Shown piece by piece: positions 55,655 to 63,416 of a DNA stretch of 64,000 nt. The stretch lies in contig JAWPMR010000001.1 in assembly GCA_033344815.1 (NCBI GenBank), positions 1,226,136 to 1,290,135 of the forward strand, in the 5' to 3' direction. The notes under the pieces were generated by a model that saw nothing but the letters and a program-made list of their open reading frames with translations, was not told the DNA's origin and made no database searches. This DNA is from Paracoccaceae bacterium. GTDB lineage: Bacteria; Pseudomonadota; Alphaproteobacteria; Rhodobacterales; Rhodobacteraceae. A program made the position numbers and the translations under genes. How positions within the stretch are numbered: the first letter of the stretch is position 1; each line of letters begins with the position of its first letter.

Positions 55655-55927
55655 ATGGAGCAGAGTGTGGACTGGGCTGACTTATGAAGGAAAGCGCTGT
55701 CTAAGGAGCGACACGCAGACTGGCCCACCGGAGGCTACGCGATTTCTTTGGAAGGCCTCACATTTCTTGGCATTCATGAGAAGGATCAAAAGCTGTACTG
55801 GGACGGTAAAGAGATTGTCACCAGTACAGTAGTTCGACTGAGAGGTTATGAGTTACTACTCGCTACGCTAGCTACTGGTGCGACCGTTGGTATGTTTGTA
55901 CTAGGGTCAGGTACCGCACTTGGGTAG
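55655..55927 (+). pseudogene. Small membrane protein gene with in-frame TGA at codon 11
   Basis: ATG at 55655 starts EQSVDWADL, then TGA (55685-55687), then in the same frame RKALSKERHADWPTGGYAIS, LEGLTFLGIHEKDQKLYWDG, and a C-terminal hydrophobic segment LLATLATGATVGMFVLGSG before TAG. About 80 codons stay open after the stop, so a single Trp-to-stop change (TGG to TGA) is the simplest reading. No name for the family. It lies inside the scar between the two tRNA-His copies. Confidence 0.5.
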
Positions 55928-56137
55928 TGGGTCGAGTAATTCAGTAGCCAACTTCGGAAGTGGTCGAGCCCCTGAGACCTTGGCCAAAACAACGTCGTCA
56001 TGATTACCATGTTGTTCAATGGACAGCACGGACCTGTTTGCTAGCATCGTCTCATATGTCAGATTGTGCTCTCCAAACAGAAGCTTAATTTGAGCTTCCC
56101 TTGCTTCAACCAACATCCTGACATGGCCTCGTCCCAA
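55907..56137 (-). CDS. Hypothetical small protein, doubtful
   Basis: 76 residues from TTG 56137, or 69 from ATG 56116 (LVEAREAQIKLLFGEHNLTY). Mixed alpha/beta-like composition, no motif, weak start signals. It overlaps the 3' end of the TGA-containing gene on the other strand. Kept as a possible element gene only. Confidence 0.25.
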   Translation of the reverse strand: MGRGHVRMLVEAREAQIKLLFGEHNLTYETMLANRSVLSIEQHGNHDDVVLAKVSGARPLPKLATELLDPLPKCGT

Positions 56138-56291
56138 CCAACGTTAATTTTCCTTACTGATGTGCTTTGCGCAGTTGGCTTTTAGAATGTTTAGCTTTTC
56201 ATTGAATTCCATGTGACCTCATGGTGCCACAAACCCAAAATCCTGCGACCACACCCTGTGGATAAGTCCCATTCTTAGTCTCTTCTGAAAA

Positions 56292-56310
56292 AGAGGCCAG
56301 TTTAGCCTCT
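56292..56310 (-). terminator. Terminator downstream of tRNA-His
   Basis: Minus strand AGAGGC-TAAACTG-GCCTCT followed by TTTTT, 125 bp past the tRNA 3' end. Confidence 0.6.
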
Positions 56311-56341
56311 CCCAACTACCTGGAATTGTTTATCTTTTTAG

Positions 56342-56366
56342 ACCTCCCGATAAAAGATCAGGAGGT
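56342..56366. repeat. Strong inverted repeat between tRNA-His and its terminator
   Basis: Minus strand ACCTCCTGAT-CTTTT-ATCGGGAGGT, a 10-bp stem with one G-T pair and a 5-base loop, but no T-run on either strand. Could be a processing or stability hairpin, or an end structure of the vanished element. Confidence 0.5.
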
Positions 56367-56434
56367 AAAAGAAACTAATTCTGACAAAAAGTGGCTAAAA
56401 AAAACCCTAAGATGCCACTTTTCTTGAGGTTTAA

Positions 56435-56511
56435 TGGTACCACCTCCCCGGCTTGAACGGGGGACCTCCTGATCCACAATCAGGCGCTCTAACCTACTGA
56501 GCTAAGGCGGC
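56435..56511 (-). tRNA. tRNA-His (anticodon GTG), lacking encoded G-1
   Basis: 77-nt cloverleaf on the minus strand. GCCGCCT acceptor pairing with AGGTGGT (G1-U72), D-arm GCTC/GAGC, anticodon arm CCTGA-TTGTGGA-TCAGG, T-arm CCCCG-TTCAAGC-CGGGG, A73 and encoded CCA. The base before G1 is T and the discriminator is A, so the usual G-1:C73 pair is absent. This is the known variant of a group of alphaproteobacteria. Confidence 0.97.
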
Positions 56512-56554
56512 ACTGATGTGGATTTAGCGGCCCGGATCGCAGATTGCAAGAGGG

Positions 56555-57091
56555 TTAGAACCGATAGGTCCAGCTCTGCTCCACCAAATCCTGACCGAAA
56601 GAATGCACTGGTTTGCTACTGATCATGCGCCATCCGACCGAACGATACAGCGCGCAGGCCGCTGAATGACTTTCATGAGTCCACAATTGCATATCGGTGT
56701 AACCGTGATCTTTGGCAAAGCCCATACAGGTCATCAGAAGGCGTTTGCCCAATCTCTGACCACGTGCCTCGGGAACCAGTAAGAACAAGCGCAGCTTCGC
56801 CGTCGTGGCCGTCAGCCCGACGCAAAAAATAGATCCCAACCGTGCGCCTTCATCCTCGGCAATCCAGCCTTTTTCCCGCTCGGGGTTATGTCCTAATACA
56901 AATGCATCAAGGATTTCTCCCACAAGCACACCAAAGCTGGCGTCAAACCCGTCGTTCTTTGCATAGAGACTGCCGTGCTGCTCGACCAACCAGTCCCGGT
57001 CCTCGGCGGTAAAACTGCGAATGCGAACCTGATCCATACTCACAGAAAAGCGCATGTCAGCTTGCGTTTCAAGCCTGTCCGCGTTAGCCAT
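56555..57091 (-). CDS. GNAT family N-acetyltransferase
   Basis: 178 residues from 57091; ATGs at residues 13 and 19 are possible alternatives. GNAT core: VRIRSFTAEDRDWLVEQHGS, KLRLFLLVPEARGQRLGKRL (V/I-x-P-x-x-R-G-x-G acetyl-CoA loop), LWTHESHSAACALYRSVGWR. Substrate unknown. GNAT proteins of this shape are sometimes fused to MarR regulators; here it is stand-alone. Confidence 0.85.
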   Translation of the reverse strand: MANADRLETQADMRFSVSMDQVRIRSFTAEDRDWLVEQHGSLYAKNDGFDASFGVLVGEILDAFVLGHNPEREKGWIAEDEGARLGSIFCVGLTATTAKLRLFLLVPEARGQRLGKRLLMTCMGFAKDHGYTDMQLWTHESHSAACALYRSVGWRMISSKPVHSFGQDLVEQSWTYRF

Positions 57092-57118
57092 GCGGCCAAT
57101 TTATTCCGGAGAGCAGAC

Positions 57119-57316
57119 ATGGGCATTGATACCGAACGCGACATTGAAGCCAATCTGCAAATCGGCCCGACAGACAAGGGTATGGTGCGCATTTATGTCG
57201 AGGCAGGAGGTGCGGAAATTCCAATGGATTTTTCCCCCGATGATGCGGACGAGATTGCCGAAGAAATCGCCGCGGCGGCAAATCGTGCCCGGTCCATGCA
57301 AGGTGGCCGCCGCTAA
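57119..57316 (+). CDS. DUF6324-type small protein
   Basis: 65 residues from ATG 57119 behind GGAGAGCAGAC. IDTERDIEANLQIGPTDKGM, VRIYVEAGGAEIPMDFSPDD and an acidic/Ala-rich helix EEIAEEIAAAANRAR-like. Its 3' end overlaps convergent mmcB by 4 bp. Conserved in Rhodobacteraceae; function unknown. Confidence 0.75.
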   Translation: MGIDTERDIEANLQIGPTDKGMVRIYVEAGGAEIPMDFSPDDADEIAEEIAAAANRARSMQGGRR

Positions 57317-57771
57317 CCCCAGATCGCGCCGCACTCAGGGTCACGCAACATGTGCAGGCGTCGCGCCGCCGTGTTCGCAATTTTCTGAACCATGCTCTTG
57401 CGGCGCGCGGCGGCCAATTTTTGCTCTGGCCCCGTGCGTATGATTTCCGCACCATAGGCATCACCTATGATCAGACCGGTCTCCGCAGGTAACAGTTCGG
57501 TTGGAAAATCCGAATCGACAGCCCAGAAAAAGCGGTCGCACCATTCCAGATACCCCTGCCACTTATGATCTGATTGATAATCTGCGCGACTGGATTTGCA
57601 TTCTACGATCCAAATCTCGGCTTTTGGCCCCAATCCGATCACATCAACACGCAAATGGCGCGCTGGCACGAGTTCCTCGACGCTGACGAAACCGTGCTCC
57701 GCCAAACAGCGTGCTACTCCGCGCGCAATCAACTGTCCGGGTTGGAATGTCTTAACGTCACTTTGTAGCAT
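57313..57771 (-). CDS. mmcB: MmcB family DNA repair protein
   Basis: 152 residues, MLQSDVKTFQPGQLIARGVA to RRLHMLRDPECGAIWG. A PD-(D/E)xK-like nuclease fold: RHLRVDVIGLGPKAEIWIVE, CKSSRADYQSDHKWQGYLEW (Asp and Glu-x-Lys ligands). MmcB of Caulobacter protects against mitomycin C and is DNA-damage inducible. An SOS box lies 11 bp before the start, fitting that regulation. Confidence 0.9.
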   Translation of the reverse strand: MLQSDVKTFQPGQLIARGVARCLAEHGFVSVEELVPARHLRVDVIGLGPKAEIWIVECKSSRADYQSDHKWQGYLEWCDRFFWAVDSDFPTELLPAETGLIIGDAYGAEIIRTGPEQKLAAARRKSMVQKIANTAARRLHMLRDPECGAIWG

Positions 57772-57782
57772 ACTGCAGATAT

Positions 57783-57797
57783 GAACATTTCAAGAAC
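57783..57797 (-). promoter_or_regulatory. LexA (SOS) box of mmcB
   Basis: GAAC-ATTTCAA-GAAC, an exact GAAC-N7-GAAC (GTTC-N7-GTTC on the mmcB strand), the alphaproteobacterial LexA consensus, 12-26 bp upstream of the mmcB start. Confidence 0.8.
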
Positions 57798-57837
57798 ATC
57801 ATGCAAGCCTATTCGGTGACGTCGGGCAGTTTGCCTC

Positions 57838-57866
57838 TTGTCGATCGTGACTTGTCGACCTACATA
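57838..57866 (+). promoter_or_regulatory. Promoter of the 6S RNA gene
   Basis: TTGTCG (57838-57843), 17-bp spacer, TACATA (57861-57866), placed 5 bp before the predicted 5' end of the 6S RNA. Confidence 0.6.
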
Positions 57867-57870
57867 AGCT

Positions 57871-58051
57871 GAGTGGCGGGTTCTGCTCTTCGCGTGATTG
57901 GTTACGTTCCAGTGGCCTTAAGCAAATCCGAGGGAGCTGGCTCTGTCCTGGCCCTGGCCTGGTTACCTGGCGCCCACCTGTATATACAGGTCCTCGGGAA
58001 TATAGAACCAAAACGGTTGCAACGGGCCCGTCACACCGAACCCGTCAGCTC
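57871..58051 (+). ncRNA. ssrS: 6S RNA (ssrS), regulator of RNA polymerase
   Basis: About 181 nt. The ends pair: GAG plus TGGCGGGTTC (from 57871) with GAACCCGTCA and CTC (to 58051). Inside lie TTGGTT with AACCAA, TTCC with GGAA, and CCGAGG with CCTCGG, giving the long interrupted rod of 6S RNA. The 5' side of the bubble carries GTGGCCTTAAGCAAAT. The terminal region has the hairpin ACCTGTATATACAGGT, and the 3' side can form AACC-AAAAC-GGTT, like the 3' bubble hairpin of known 6S RNAs. 6S RNA mimics an open promoter and binds the sigma-70 holoenzyme. Assigned from structure and remembered family features; no search was done. Confidence 0.65.
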
Positions 58052-58069
58052 ATTCAAAAAAAGTCCGTA

Positions 58070-58183
58070 TCAGCGGCGGAACGGTTGTTTCCGCTCATCG
58101 TCGGCGCGCACAGGGATGAGCAATGCTTCGTGCTGCGGCTGAGAAAACAAACTTCGGATTATTTGCAGGATGGTATCAATCAT
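58070..58183 (-). CDS. 37-residue small protein
   Basis: ATG 58183 with a strong GAGGAG 7 bp upstream. It reads IDTILQIIRSLFSQPQHEAL then LIPVRADDERKQPFRR and a stop. An amphipathic or hydrophobic N-terminal helix is followed by a basic tail. The clear ribosome site argues for a real gene; homologues are not known to me. It converges on the 6S RNA. Confidence 0.5.
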   Translation of the reverse strand: MIDTILQIIRSLFSQPQHEALLIPVRADDERKQPFRR

Positions 58184-58320
58184 TTTCGCTCTCCTCATAT
58201 GTAAGATGGCATCTGAATGCCAAAAGTCCATAGGGTACTGTCAACAAATGGGCTTAAGATTCCGTAAATCTGAAATTTAGGTAAACAAACCGACAGAAAA
58301 CCGCAATATTCCACAGGACA

Positions 58321-58551
58321 TCAATCGGATTTCTTGGCGAGCTGCGCCATGGAATAAGCGAATTGCACGCCTGAAAAAACAATGCCATTCAGAATCCAGA
58401 ACGCCAAGGTTGCAAGTACCCCGATGTCTGATGTGAAAATCAGATGGCGCAAGTTCACCACATTGAATCCAATGATCATTGCAACAAACACTGCGGAAAC
58501 CGCAAAACCGATGATTGCACTGGAGATGTATAATCGGAAAATCCGTGGCAT
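58321..58551 (-). CDS. Small membrane protein with two helices
   Basis: 76 residues from ATG 58551. Two hydrophobic segments (ISSAIIGFAVSAVFVAMIIG and IGVLATLAFWILNGIVFSG) joined by NVVNLRHLIFTSD, ending YSMAQLAKKSD. No family name; common next to nusB in this group. The upstream part of the frame overlaps nusB and is excluded. Confidence 0.7.
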   Translation of the reverse strand: MPRIFRLYISSAIIGFAVSAVFVAMIIGFNVVNLRHLIFTSDIGVLATLAFWILNGIVFSGVQFAYSMAQLAKKSD

Positions 58552-58610
58552 GAGATACCTATCGCGCTGTTGGTATAAAAATAGCCCAACACAAGCGCGA
58601 TGCAAATGCT

Positions 58611-59093
58611 TCAAAACGCCTCGGGCTGGGCTTCGCGCGCCATGTGATCCAGTACCGCATTCACGAATTGCGGTTCTTTACCATCTGGGAAGAACGCCCG
58701 CGCCACGTCAACATATTCGCTAATGACGACCCTGGGCGGGGCTTTCTTGTCATTCAACTCTGCGCCTGCTGCACGGAATAAAGCCCGCAATGTAGGATCA
58801 ATGCGCTTCAACGGCCATTTCACCACAAGTGCGCGATCCGTCATCTGGTCGATGGGAGCCTGATAATTCACGGCACCGTCAAGTATGAGGGCAAAGAGGT
58901 CGATGTCCCCGTCCTGCATTTCGTTACCGTCATAGGTGGCCCCAAACCGGTGATCGAGAAACTCGGCGCGCACCACATCAACGGTTTGCGCTGAATGTTC
59001 CATCTGGAACAACGCCTGTACTGCGTAAAGGCGCGCCGCCGATTTCATTTTTCGGCGTTGATTGCCAGAGAGATTGCCGTGCAGTGATGTCAT
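58611..59093 (-). CDS. nusB: Transcription antitermination factor NusB
   Basis: 160 residues from ATG 59093 (MTSLHGNLSGNQRRKMKSAA). All-helical NusB fold: ARLYAVQALFQMEHSAQ, VKWPLKRIDPTLRALFRAAG, VVISEYVDVARAFFPDGKEP and FVNAVLDHMAR. Binds boxA RNA with NusE. The start overlaps the ribH stop (ATGA), so riboflavin and nusB expression are coupled, as in many bacteria. Confidence 0.95.
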   Translation of the reverse strand: MTSLHGNLSGNQRRKMKSAARLYAVQALFQMEHSAQTVDVVRAEFLDHRFGATYDGNEMQDGDIDLFALILDGAVNYQAPIDQMTDRALVVKWPLKRIDPTLRALFRAAGAELNDKKAPPRVVISEYVDVARAFFPDGKEPQFVNAVLDHMAREAQPEAF

Positions 59094-59641
59094 GCGATTG
59101 TGGATCCGTCCTTTGAACTGGCGATCAGAATATCCTGCCCTGTTGGCTTGAATCCGATGCCTTTGGATTGGGAGGCCCACTTACGGGCCATCGCCACCAG
59201 ATGCAAGGCTGCGGCCGCCGCGCCGCCACCTTTGTTCTGGCCGCCTGTTTCGGCGCGTACTTCGGCTTGGGCGCGGTTTTCCACGGTCAATATGCCATTG
59301 CCGACGCACAACCCCTGAAGGCCCAGCAATTGCAAAGCGCGGCTGCTGTCATTGCACACGGTTTCGTAATGCGTTGTCTCGCCACGGATCACACATCCCA
59401 ACGCCACGTAGCCATCAAAATTGCTGCGCCGGTCCGCGATGCCAATCGCGGTGGGCACTTCCAGGGCGCCGGGCATTTCAACTAACTCCCATGTGCCGCC
59501 CGCGGCTTCGATCTCCGCCTGCGCGCCCGCAACCAGATTATCGGCAATGTCCCTGTAATAAGGCGCAACCACGATCAGGATCTTGACCGGTTTGTCAAAT
59601 TCAGGGCGGGGCAGGACATAGTGTTGTTCGGCTGTGGCCAT
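59090..59641 (-). CDS. ribH: 6,7-dimethyl-8-ribityllumazine synthase
   Basis: 183 residues. ILIVVAPYYRDIADNLVAGA, VEMPGALEVPTAIGIA, and ALGCVIRGETTHYETVCNDS (catalytic His in the ETTHYE block). It condenses the RibB product with the pyrimidine to give lumazine. The N-terminal and C-terminal extensions are slightly longer than in the core family. Lies between ribBX and nusB. Confidence 0.96.
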   Translation of the reverse strand: MATAEQHYVLPRPEFDKPVKILIVVAPYYRDIADNLVAGAQAEIEAAGGTWELVEMPGALEVPTAIGIADRRSNFDGYVALGCVIRGETTHYETVCNDSSRALQLLGLQGLCVGNGILTVENRAQAEVRAETGGQNKGGGAAAAALHLVAMARKWASQSKGIGFKPTGQDILIASSKDGSTIA

Positions 59642-59644
59642 GGT

Positions 59645-60769
59645 CTATTCCTTGGTGATCGGGCGCGTGCCCACGATGGTCAGGTTATAAGCTTCAAGCC
59701 CAAGGTATTTGGTTTGCGGGCTGTCCGTCAGCAAAATCAGATCGCTGAGCCCGAGTGTTGACATGATCTGCGCCCCCACCCCAGTTCGTTTGATGGTGCG
59801 AGGACCTTCGTCTTCATCTCCTTCAAGGCGCAGTTTTGGGTGCGGTTCCCGAAACAGAAGCACCGCACCTCTGCCTTCCTCTGCGATGATTTGCATCGCG
59901 CGGGGCAGTTCATCCGCCGGGCTGGGCCCCAACCCCAACACATCTTCAAGCGCGTTGAGCGCGTGGGTTCTTACCAGAACCGGTGCGCCCGTTGCCAGGT
60001 CGCCCTTGGACAGCATCACATGATCAGTCCCGGTGATCTCATCGGCGAAGACTCGCATCAGCCATTCGCCACCGTATGCCGATGTCACAGTCCGCTCACT
60101 GCGCAGGCGCAAAAGGTTGTCATGCTTGAGGCGGTAGGCGATCAGATCGCTGATCGTGCCAATTTTCAGACCATGGGCTTTGGCAAAATCCACCAAGTCG
60201 GGCAAGCGCGCCATCTCGCCATCCGGCTTCATTATTTCACAGATTACGCCAGACGGATGCAGCCCGGCCAAACGACTGATGTCCACTGCCGCCTCCGTAT
60301 GTCCCGCCCGCACCAGAACACCCCCTTGCCGGGCGCGCAAAGGAAAGACATGGCCCGGTGTGGCGATATCCGCCTGCCCCTTGTCCTGATCGATGGCAAC
60401 AGCAACGGTCAACGCGCGATCCGCGGCAGATATCCCGGTACTAACGCCCTCGCGCGCTTCGACAGACACCGTAAAAGCCGTTTCATGACGCGAAGAGTTA
60501 TTCACCGCCATCATCGGCAAACCCAGTGTCTCAATACGCTCTGCCGTGAGCGGCATGCAGATCAGACCGCGCCCGTAAGTCGCCATGAAGTTGATCGCGT
60601 CAGCATCGGCAAACTGCGCCGGGATTACCAGATCACCCTCGTTTTCACGATCCTCATGATCCACCAGAATGAACATGCGTCCGTTGCGGGCGTCCTCAAT
60701 GATCTCTGAAATTCCTGAGATGCTTGTGCTCAGGTCTATTTCTACCGGTCCCGGCGTTTCAAAACTCAT
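59645..60769 (-). CDS. ribB: 3,4-dihydroxy-2-butanone-4-phosphate synthase with inactive GTP-cyclohydrolase-like domain (RibBX)
   Basis: 374 residues from ATG 60769 (SFETPGPVEIDL). N-terminal RibB: ILVDHEDRENEGDLVIPAQF, GRGLICMPLT, TPGHVFPLRARQGGVLVRAG, HTEAAVDISRLAGL. The C-terminal half has a RibA shape, but where RibA needs HSECLTGDVFGS and three Zn cysteines it reads VRTHALNALEDVLGLG, with no cysteines. It fits RibBX fusions, in which only the first domain is catalytic; a separate RibA must supply cyclohydrolase activity. Confidence 0.92.
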   Translation of the reverse strand: MSFETPGPVEIDLSTSISGISEIIEDARNGRMFILVDHEDRENEGDLVIPAQFADADAINFMATYGRGLICMPLTAERIETLGLPMMAVNNSSRHETAFTVSVEAREGVSTGISAADRALTVAVAIDQDKGQADIATPGHVFPLRARQGGVLVRAGHTEAAVDISRLAGLHPSGVICEIMKPDGEMARLPDLVDFAKAHGLKIGTISDLIAYRLKHDNLLRLRSERTVTSAYGGEWLMRVFADEITGTDHVMLSKGDLATGAPVLVRTHALNALEDVLGLGPSPADELPRAMQIIAEEGRGAVLLFREPHPKLRLEGDEDEGPRTIKRTGVGAQIMSTLGLSDLILLTDSPQTKYLGLEAYNLTIVGTRPITKE

Positions 60770-60843
60770 CGCGCACATGCCTTTCATTCAGCTTGGCTGG
60801 CTCATACCTCAGCCAAACATCATTGACCAGATCTGCGGCATGC

Positions 60844-61443
60844 TCAATGCGCGGGCATTTCGGCAAGGCGCGCAACGTAACGCGCCAGAGTGTCGATCTC
60901 CAAATTGACCAGATCACCAACCGCAACGTCGCCCCATGTGGTGACGGTCTTGGTGTGGGGAATGAAGTTAATCCCGAAATCCGTGCCGGAGACATCGTTG
61001 ACCGTCAAAGACGTACCGTTCAATGCAACAGATCCTTTGGGGGCAATGAAGCGCGCCAATGCCTCCGGTGCGCGCAGCGTCACTCGGGTGCTGTCGCCTT
61101 CGTCAAGCACGGATACAACTTCGGCAACACCATCGACGTGTCCGGAGACGATATGGCCCCCCAATTCATCCCCAACCCGCAAGGCACGTTCGAGATTGAC
61201 GCGTTTGCCCTGTGACCAGTTGCTGCGCCCGATATTGGTTTTCTCCACGGTTTCTGCACTGACTTGAACTTCGTACCAATCCGCGCCCAGGTCCACGACG
61301 GTCAGGCACACCCCATCCGATGCGATGGAAGCGCCCATGTCGATGCCTTTGGTATCGTAAGAGGTTTTGATCCGGACGCGTAAATCGCCCTCCTGCACCA
61401 AAGAAGTAATCGTGCCGATGTCGGTGATAATGCCTGTGAACAT
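60844..61443 (-). CDS. ribE: Riboflavin synthase, alpha subunit
   Basis: 199 residues from ATG 61443 (MFTGIITDIGTI, the standard family start). Two lumazine-binding repeats: SIASDGVCLTVVDLGADWY and SVALNGTSLTVNDVSGTDFG, linked by LGGHIVSGHVDGVAEV. It dismutates two lumazines into riboflavin. The gene lies about 75 bp upstream of ribBX. Confidence 0.95.
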   Translation of the reverse strand: MFTGIITDIGTITSLVQEGDLRVRIKTSYDTKGIDMGASIASDGVCLTVVDLGADWYEVQVSAETVEKTNIGRSNWSQGKRVNLERALRVGDELGGHIVSGHVDGVAEVVSVLDEGDSTRVTLRAPEALARFIAPKGSVALNGTSLTVNDVSGTDFGINFIPHTKTVTTWGDVAVGDLVNLEIDTLARYVARLAEMPAH

Positions 61444-61736
61444 GGTCAATCCTTCTTGCATCCTTGCCCATGAACTAGCCTCGCATGAAATTGCTGACAA
61501 GACCCAGTTGTCGGCCGGGATGAGAAAGGCTCAGAACACATCGTAGCAAATTTGAACACGCAGCAACCAGAAACTCATGGTTTGCGGGACAATGACTCTG
61601 CGCAATCATTATTGTGTATGGAGCTCGGCTTCACGCAATCTGGTCATTCAATCACGATAGCCGGAGTGATCAAACGCAAAACACGGGCACCAACCTGCGG
61701 ATCACACCATTTTTTGCTTGCAAGCACGGAACTGGA
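61444..61736. other. Gap between ribD and ribE
   Basis: 293 bp without a supportable gene. I looked for the FMN riboswitch core on the minus strand and did not see it. Confidence 0.4.
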
Positions 61737-62834
61737 TCAGCCGCCCATCCGGTGCCAGATGTGAAGGACATCCTTGCCAATTGGTTTGCAGTCAACAAGT
61801 GAATAACGCGCAGCATTGCGCAGGTGACTGATGCCCAGAGCCCCGACGGACGGCAAGCCTTCAGCGCCTAGGGTCAACCCCGCCGTGTATCCTACCATTT
61901 GATCAACCAGGTCCGCCTCTATGAGGCTGGCGGCCAAAGCACTGCCGCCTTCACAAAAAATGCGCGTCACCCCGTGACCCGCAAGTTGCTTCAACACATC
62001 GGCCGGATCCAATTGGTTGCCGCTGAGCCCACAAGAAAGCAGATGCGCGCCCAGATCTTCCCACGTTCGGACCAGCGTCGGGTCCGCATCACTGCCATGG
62101 CACAGGATCACCGGCACGTCCTGCGCGGTCCTGGCCAGTACTCCCATCAGTGGCAGATCCAGACGGCGGCTGACCACAATACGCGTTGGTTGCCAATCCG
62201 TCCCAAGCCCGCGTACGGTCAGGCTCGGATCATCTTGTCGGGCAGTCCCGCCCCCGACCATCACCGCATCATGACGTGCGCGCAGCATATGGACGTGACG
62301 ACGCGCAGCAGCGCCAGTGATCCACTGGCTTTCACCCGTTGCAGTGGCAATCCGGCCATCAAAGCTGCTCGCTAATTTTAGCGTGACCCACGGACGGTTG
62401 CGCTCAATTCGAGTGAAAAACCCCGCATTTGATGCGCGGGCTTCCGCTTCCAGCACACCTGTATGCACGGCTATCCCGGCAGCACGCAACATGTCGCAAC
62501 CCCGCCCACTGACCCTCGGGTCACTGTCAAGCGTCGCCACATGAACCGCCGCAACCTCAGCATCAATTAAAGCCTGCGCACAAGGCGGCGTTTTGCCGTG
62601 ATGCGCACAAGGTTCCAATGACACGAATACATCCGACCCACGGGCGGCCTCACCTGCCTGCAAAAGCGCTTGTGTTTCAGCGTGCGGACGCCCGCCCGGT
62701 TGCGTCCAGCCCCGACCCACAATGCGCCCCTGTTTGGTGATCACGCAACCCACAGACGGGTTCGGCCAAGTACGTCCCTGCCCGCGCCTGCCTAAGGATA
62801 ACGCAAGCGCCATAAAACGTTGCGGGTCATTCAC
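61737..62834 (-). CDS. ribD: Bifunctional riboflavin deaminase/reductase
   Basis: 365 residues. Deaminase half with zinc site [12 protein letters not shown] and [20 protein letters not shown]; reductase half with [35 protein letters not shown] and [14 protein letters not shown]. The start overlaps the nrdR stop (ATGA), an arrangement typical of alphaproteobacterial riboflavin clusters. Confidence 0.96.
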   Translation of the reverse strand: MNDPQRFMALALSLGRRGQGRTWPNPSVGCVITKQGRIVGRGWTQPGGRPHAETQALLQAGEAARGSDVFVSLEPCAHHGKTPPCAQALIDAEVAAVHVATLDSDPRVSGRGCDMLRAAGIAVHTGVLEAEARASNAGFFTRIERNRPWVTLKLASSFDGRIATATGESQWITGAAARRHVHMLRARHDAVMVGGGTARQDDPSLTVRGLGTDWQPTRIVVSRRLDLPLMGVLARTAQDVPVILCHGSDADPTLVRTWEDLGAHLLSCGLSGNQLDPADVLKQLAGHGVTRIFCEGGSALAASLIEADLVDQMVGYTAGLTLGAEGLPSVGALGISHLRNAARYSLVDCKPIGKDVLHIWHRMGG

Positions 62835-63298
62835 TCTTCTGGTGGAACGTCTGGGCGCAATTCACTGACAAATTTGTCAAAATCATCTGCCGCCTGAAAG
62901 TTCTTATAAACGCTGGCAAAACGCACATAAGCGACGGTATCAATCCGCGCCAAGGCCTCCATCACGATCTCGCCGATTTGTTTCGATCCGATATCGGTTT
63001 CACCCATGCTCTCGAGGCGGCGCACGATGCCGGAAATCATCTGGTCGATGCGTTCAGGATCAATCGGGCGTTTTTGCATGGAAATACGGATCGAGCGTTC
63101 AAGCTTGTCCCGGTCAAAGTCTTCGCGCTTACCGTTGGATTTGATCACGACCAGATCGCGCAATTGCACACGCTCATAGGTTGTGAACCGCCCGCCGCAG
63201 GCCGGACAAAAACGGCGGCGACGGATCGAAACATGATCCTCTGCCGGGCGGCTGTCTTTCACCTGGGTGTCAATGTTTCCGCAAAACGGGCAGCGCAT
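62831..63298 (-). CDS. nrdR: Transcriptional repressor NrdR
   Basis: 155 residues from ATG 63298 ([20 protein letters not shown]). Zinc ribbon [20 protein letters not shown], then an ATP-cone domain ([20 protein letters not shown]). Represses ribonucleotide reductase genes by binding NrdR boxes. It heads the riboflavin cluster, a conserved pairing. Confidence 0.96.
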   Translation of the reverse strand: MRCPFCGNIDTQVKDSRPAEDHVSIRRRRFCPACGGRFTTYERVQLRDLVVIKSNGKREDFDRDKLERSIRISMQKRPIDPERIDQMISGIVRRLESMGETDIGSKQIGEIVMEALARIDTVAYVRFASVYKNFQAADDFDKFVSELRPDVPPEE

Positions 63299-63416
63299 GG
63301 GCCGTCCCCCTTCTTTTATCCGCCTCTTTTGTGGGATCATCGCCCCACTTGGGCATACTTATAGGGGAGCGGCTAGGTTTTGGGTAGGGGGGAAATGCGC
63401 GCCCAGATGTGGTAGA

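Noticed and set aside
61444-61736. FMN riboswitch before ribE
   Set aside because: No FMN-aptamer core seen on the minus strand.
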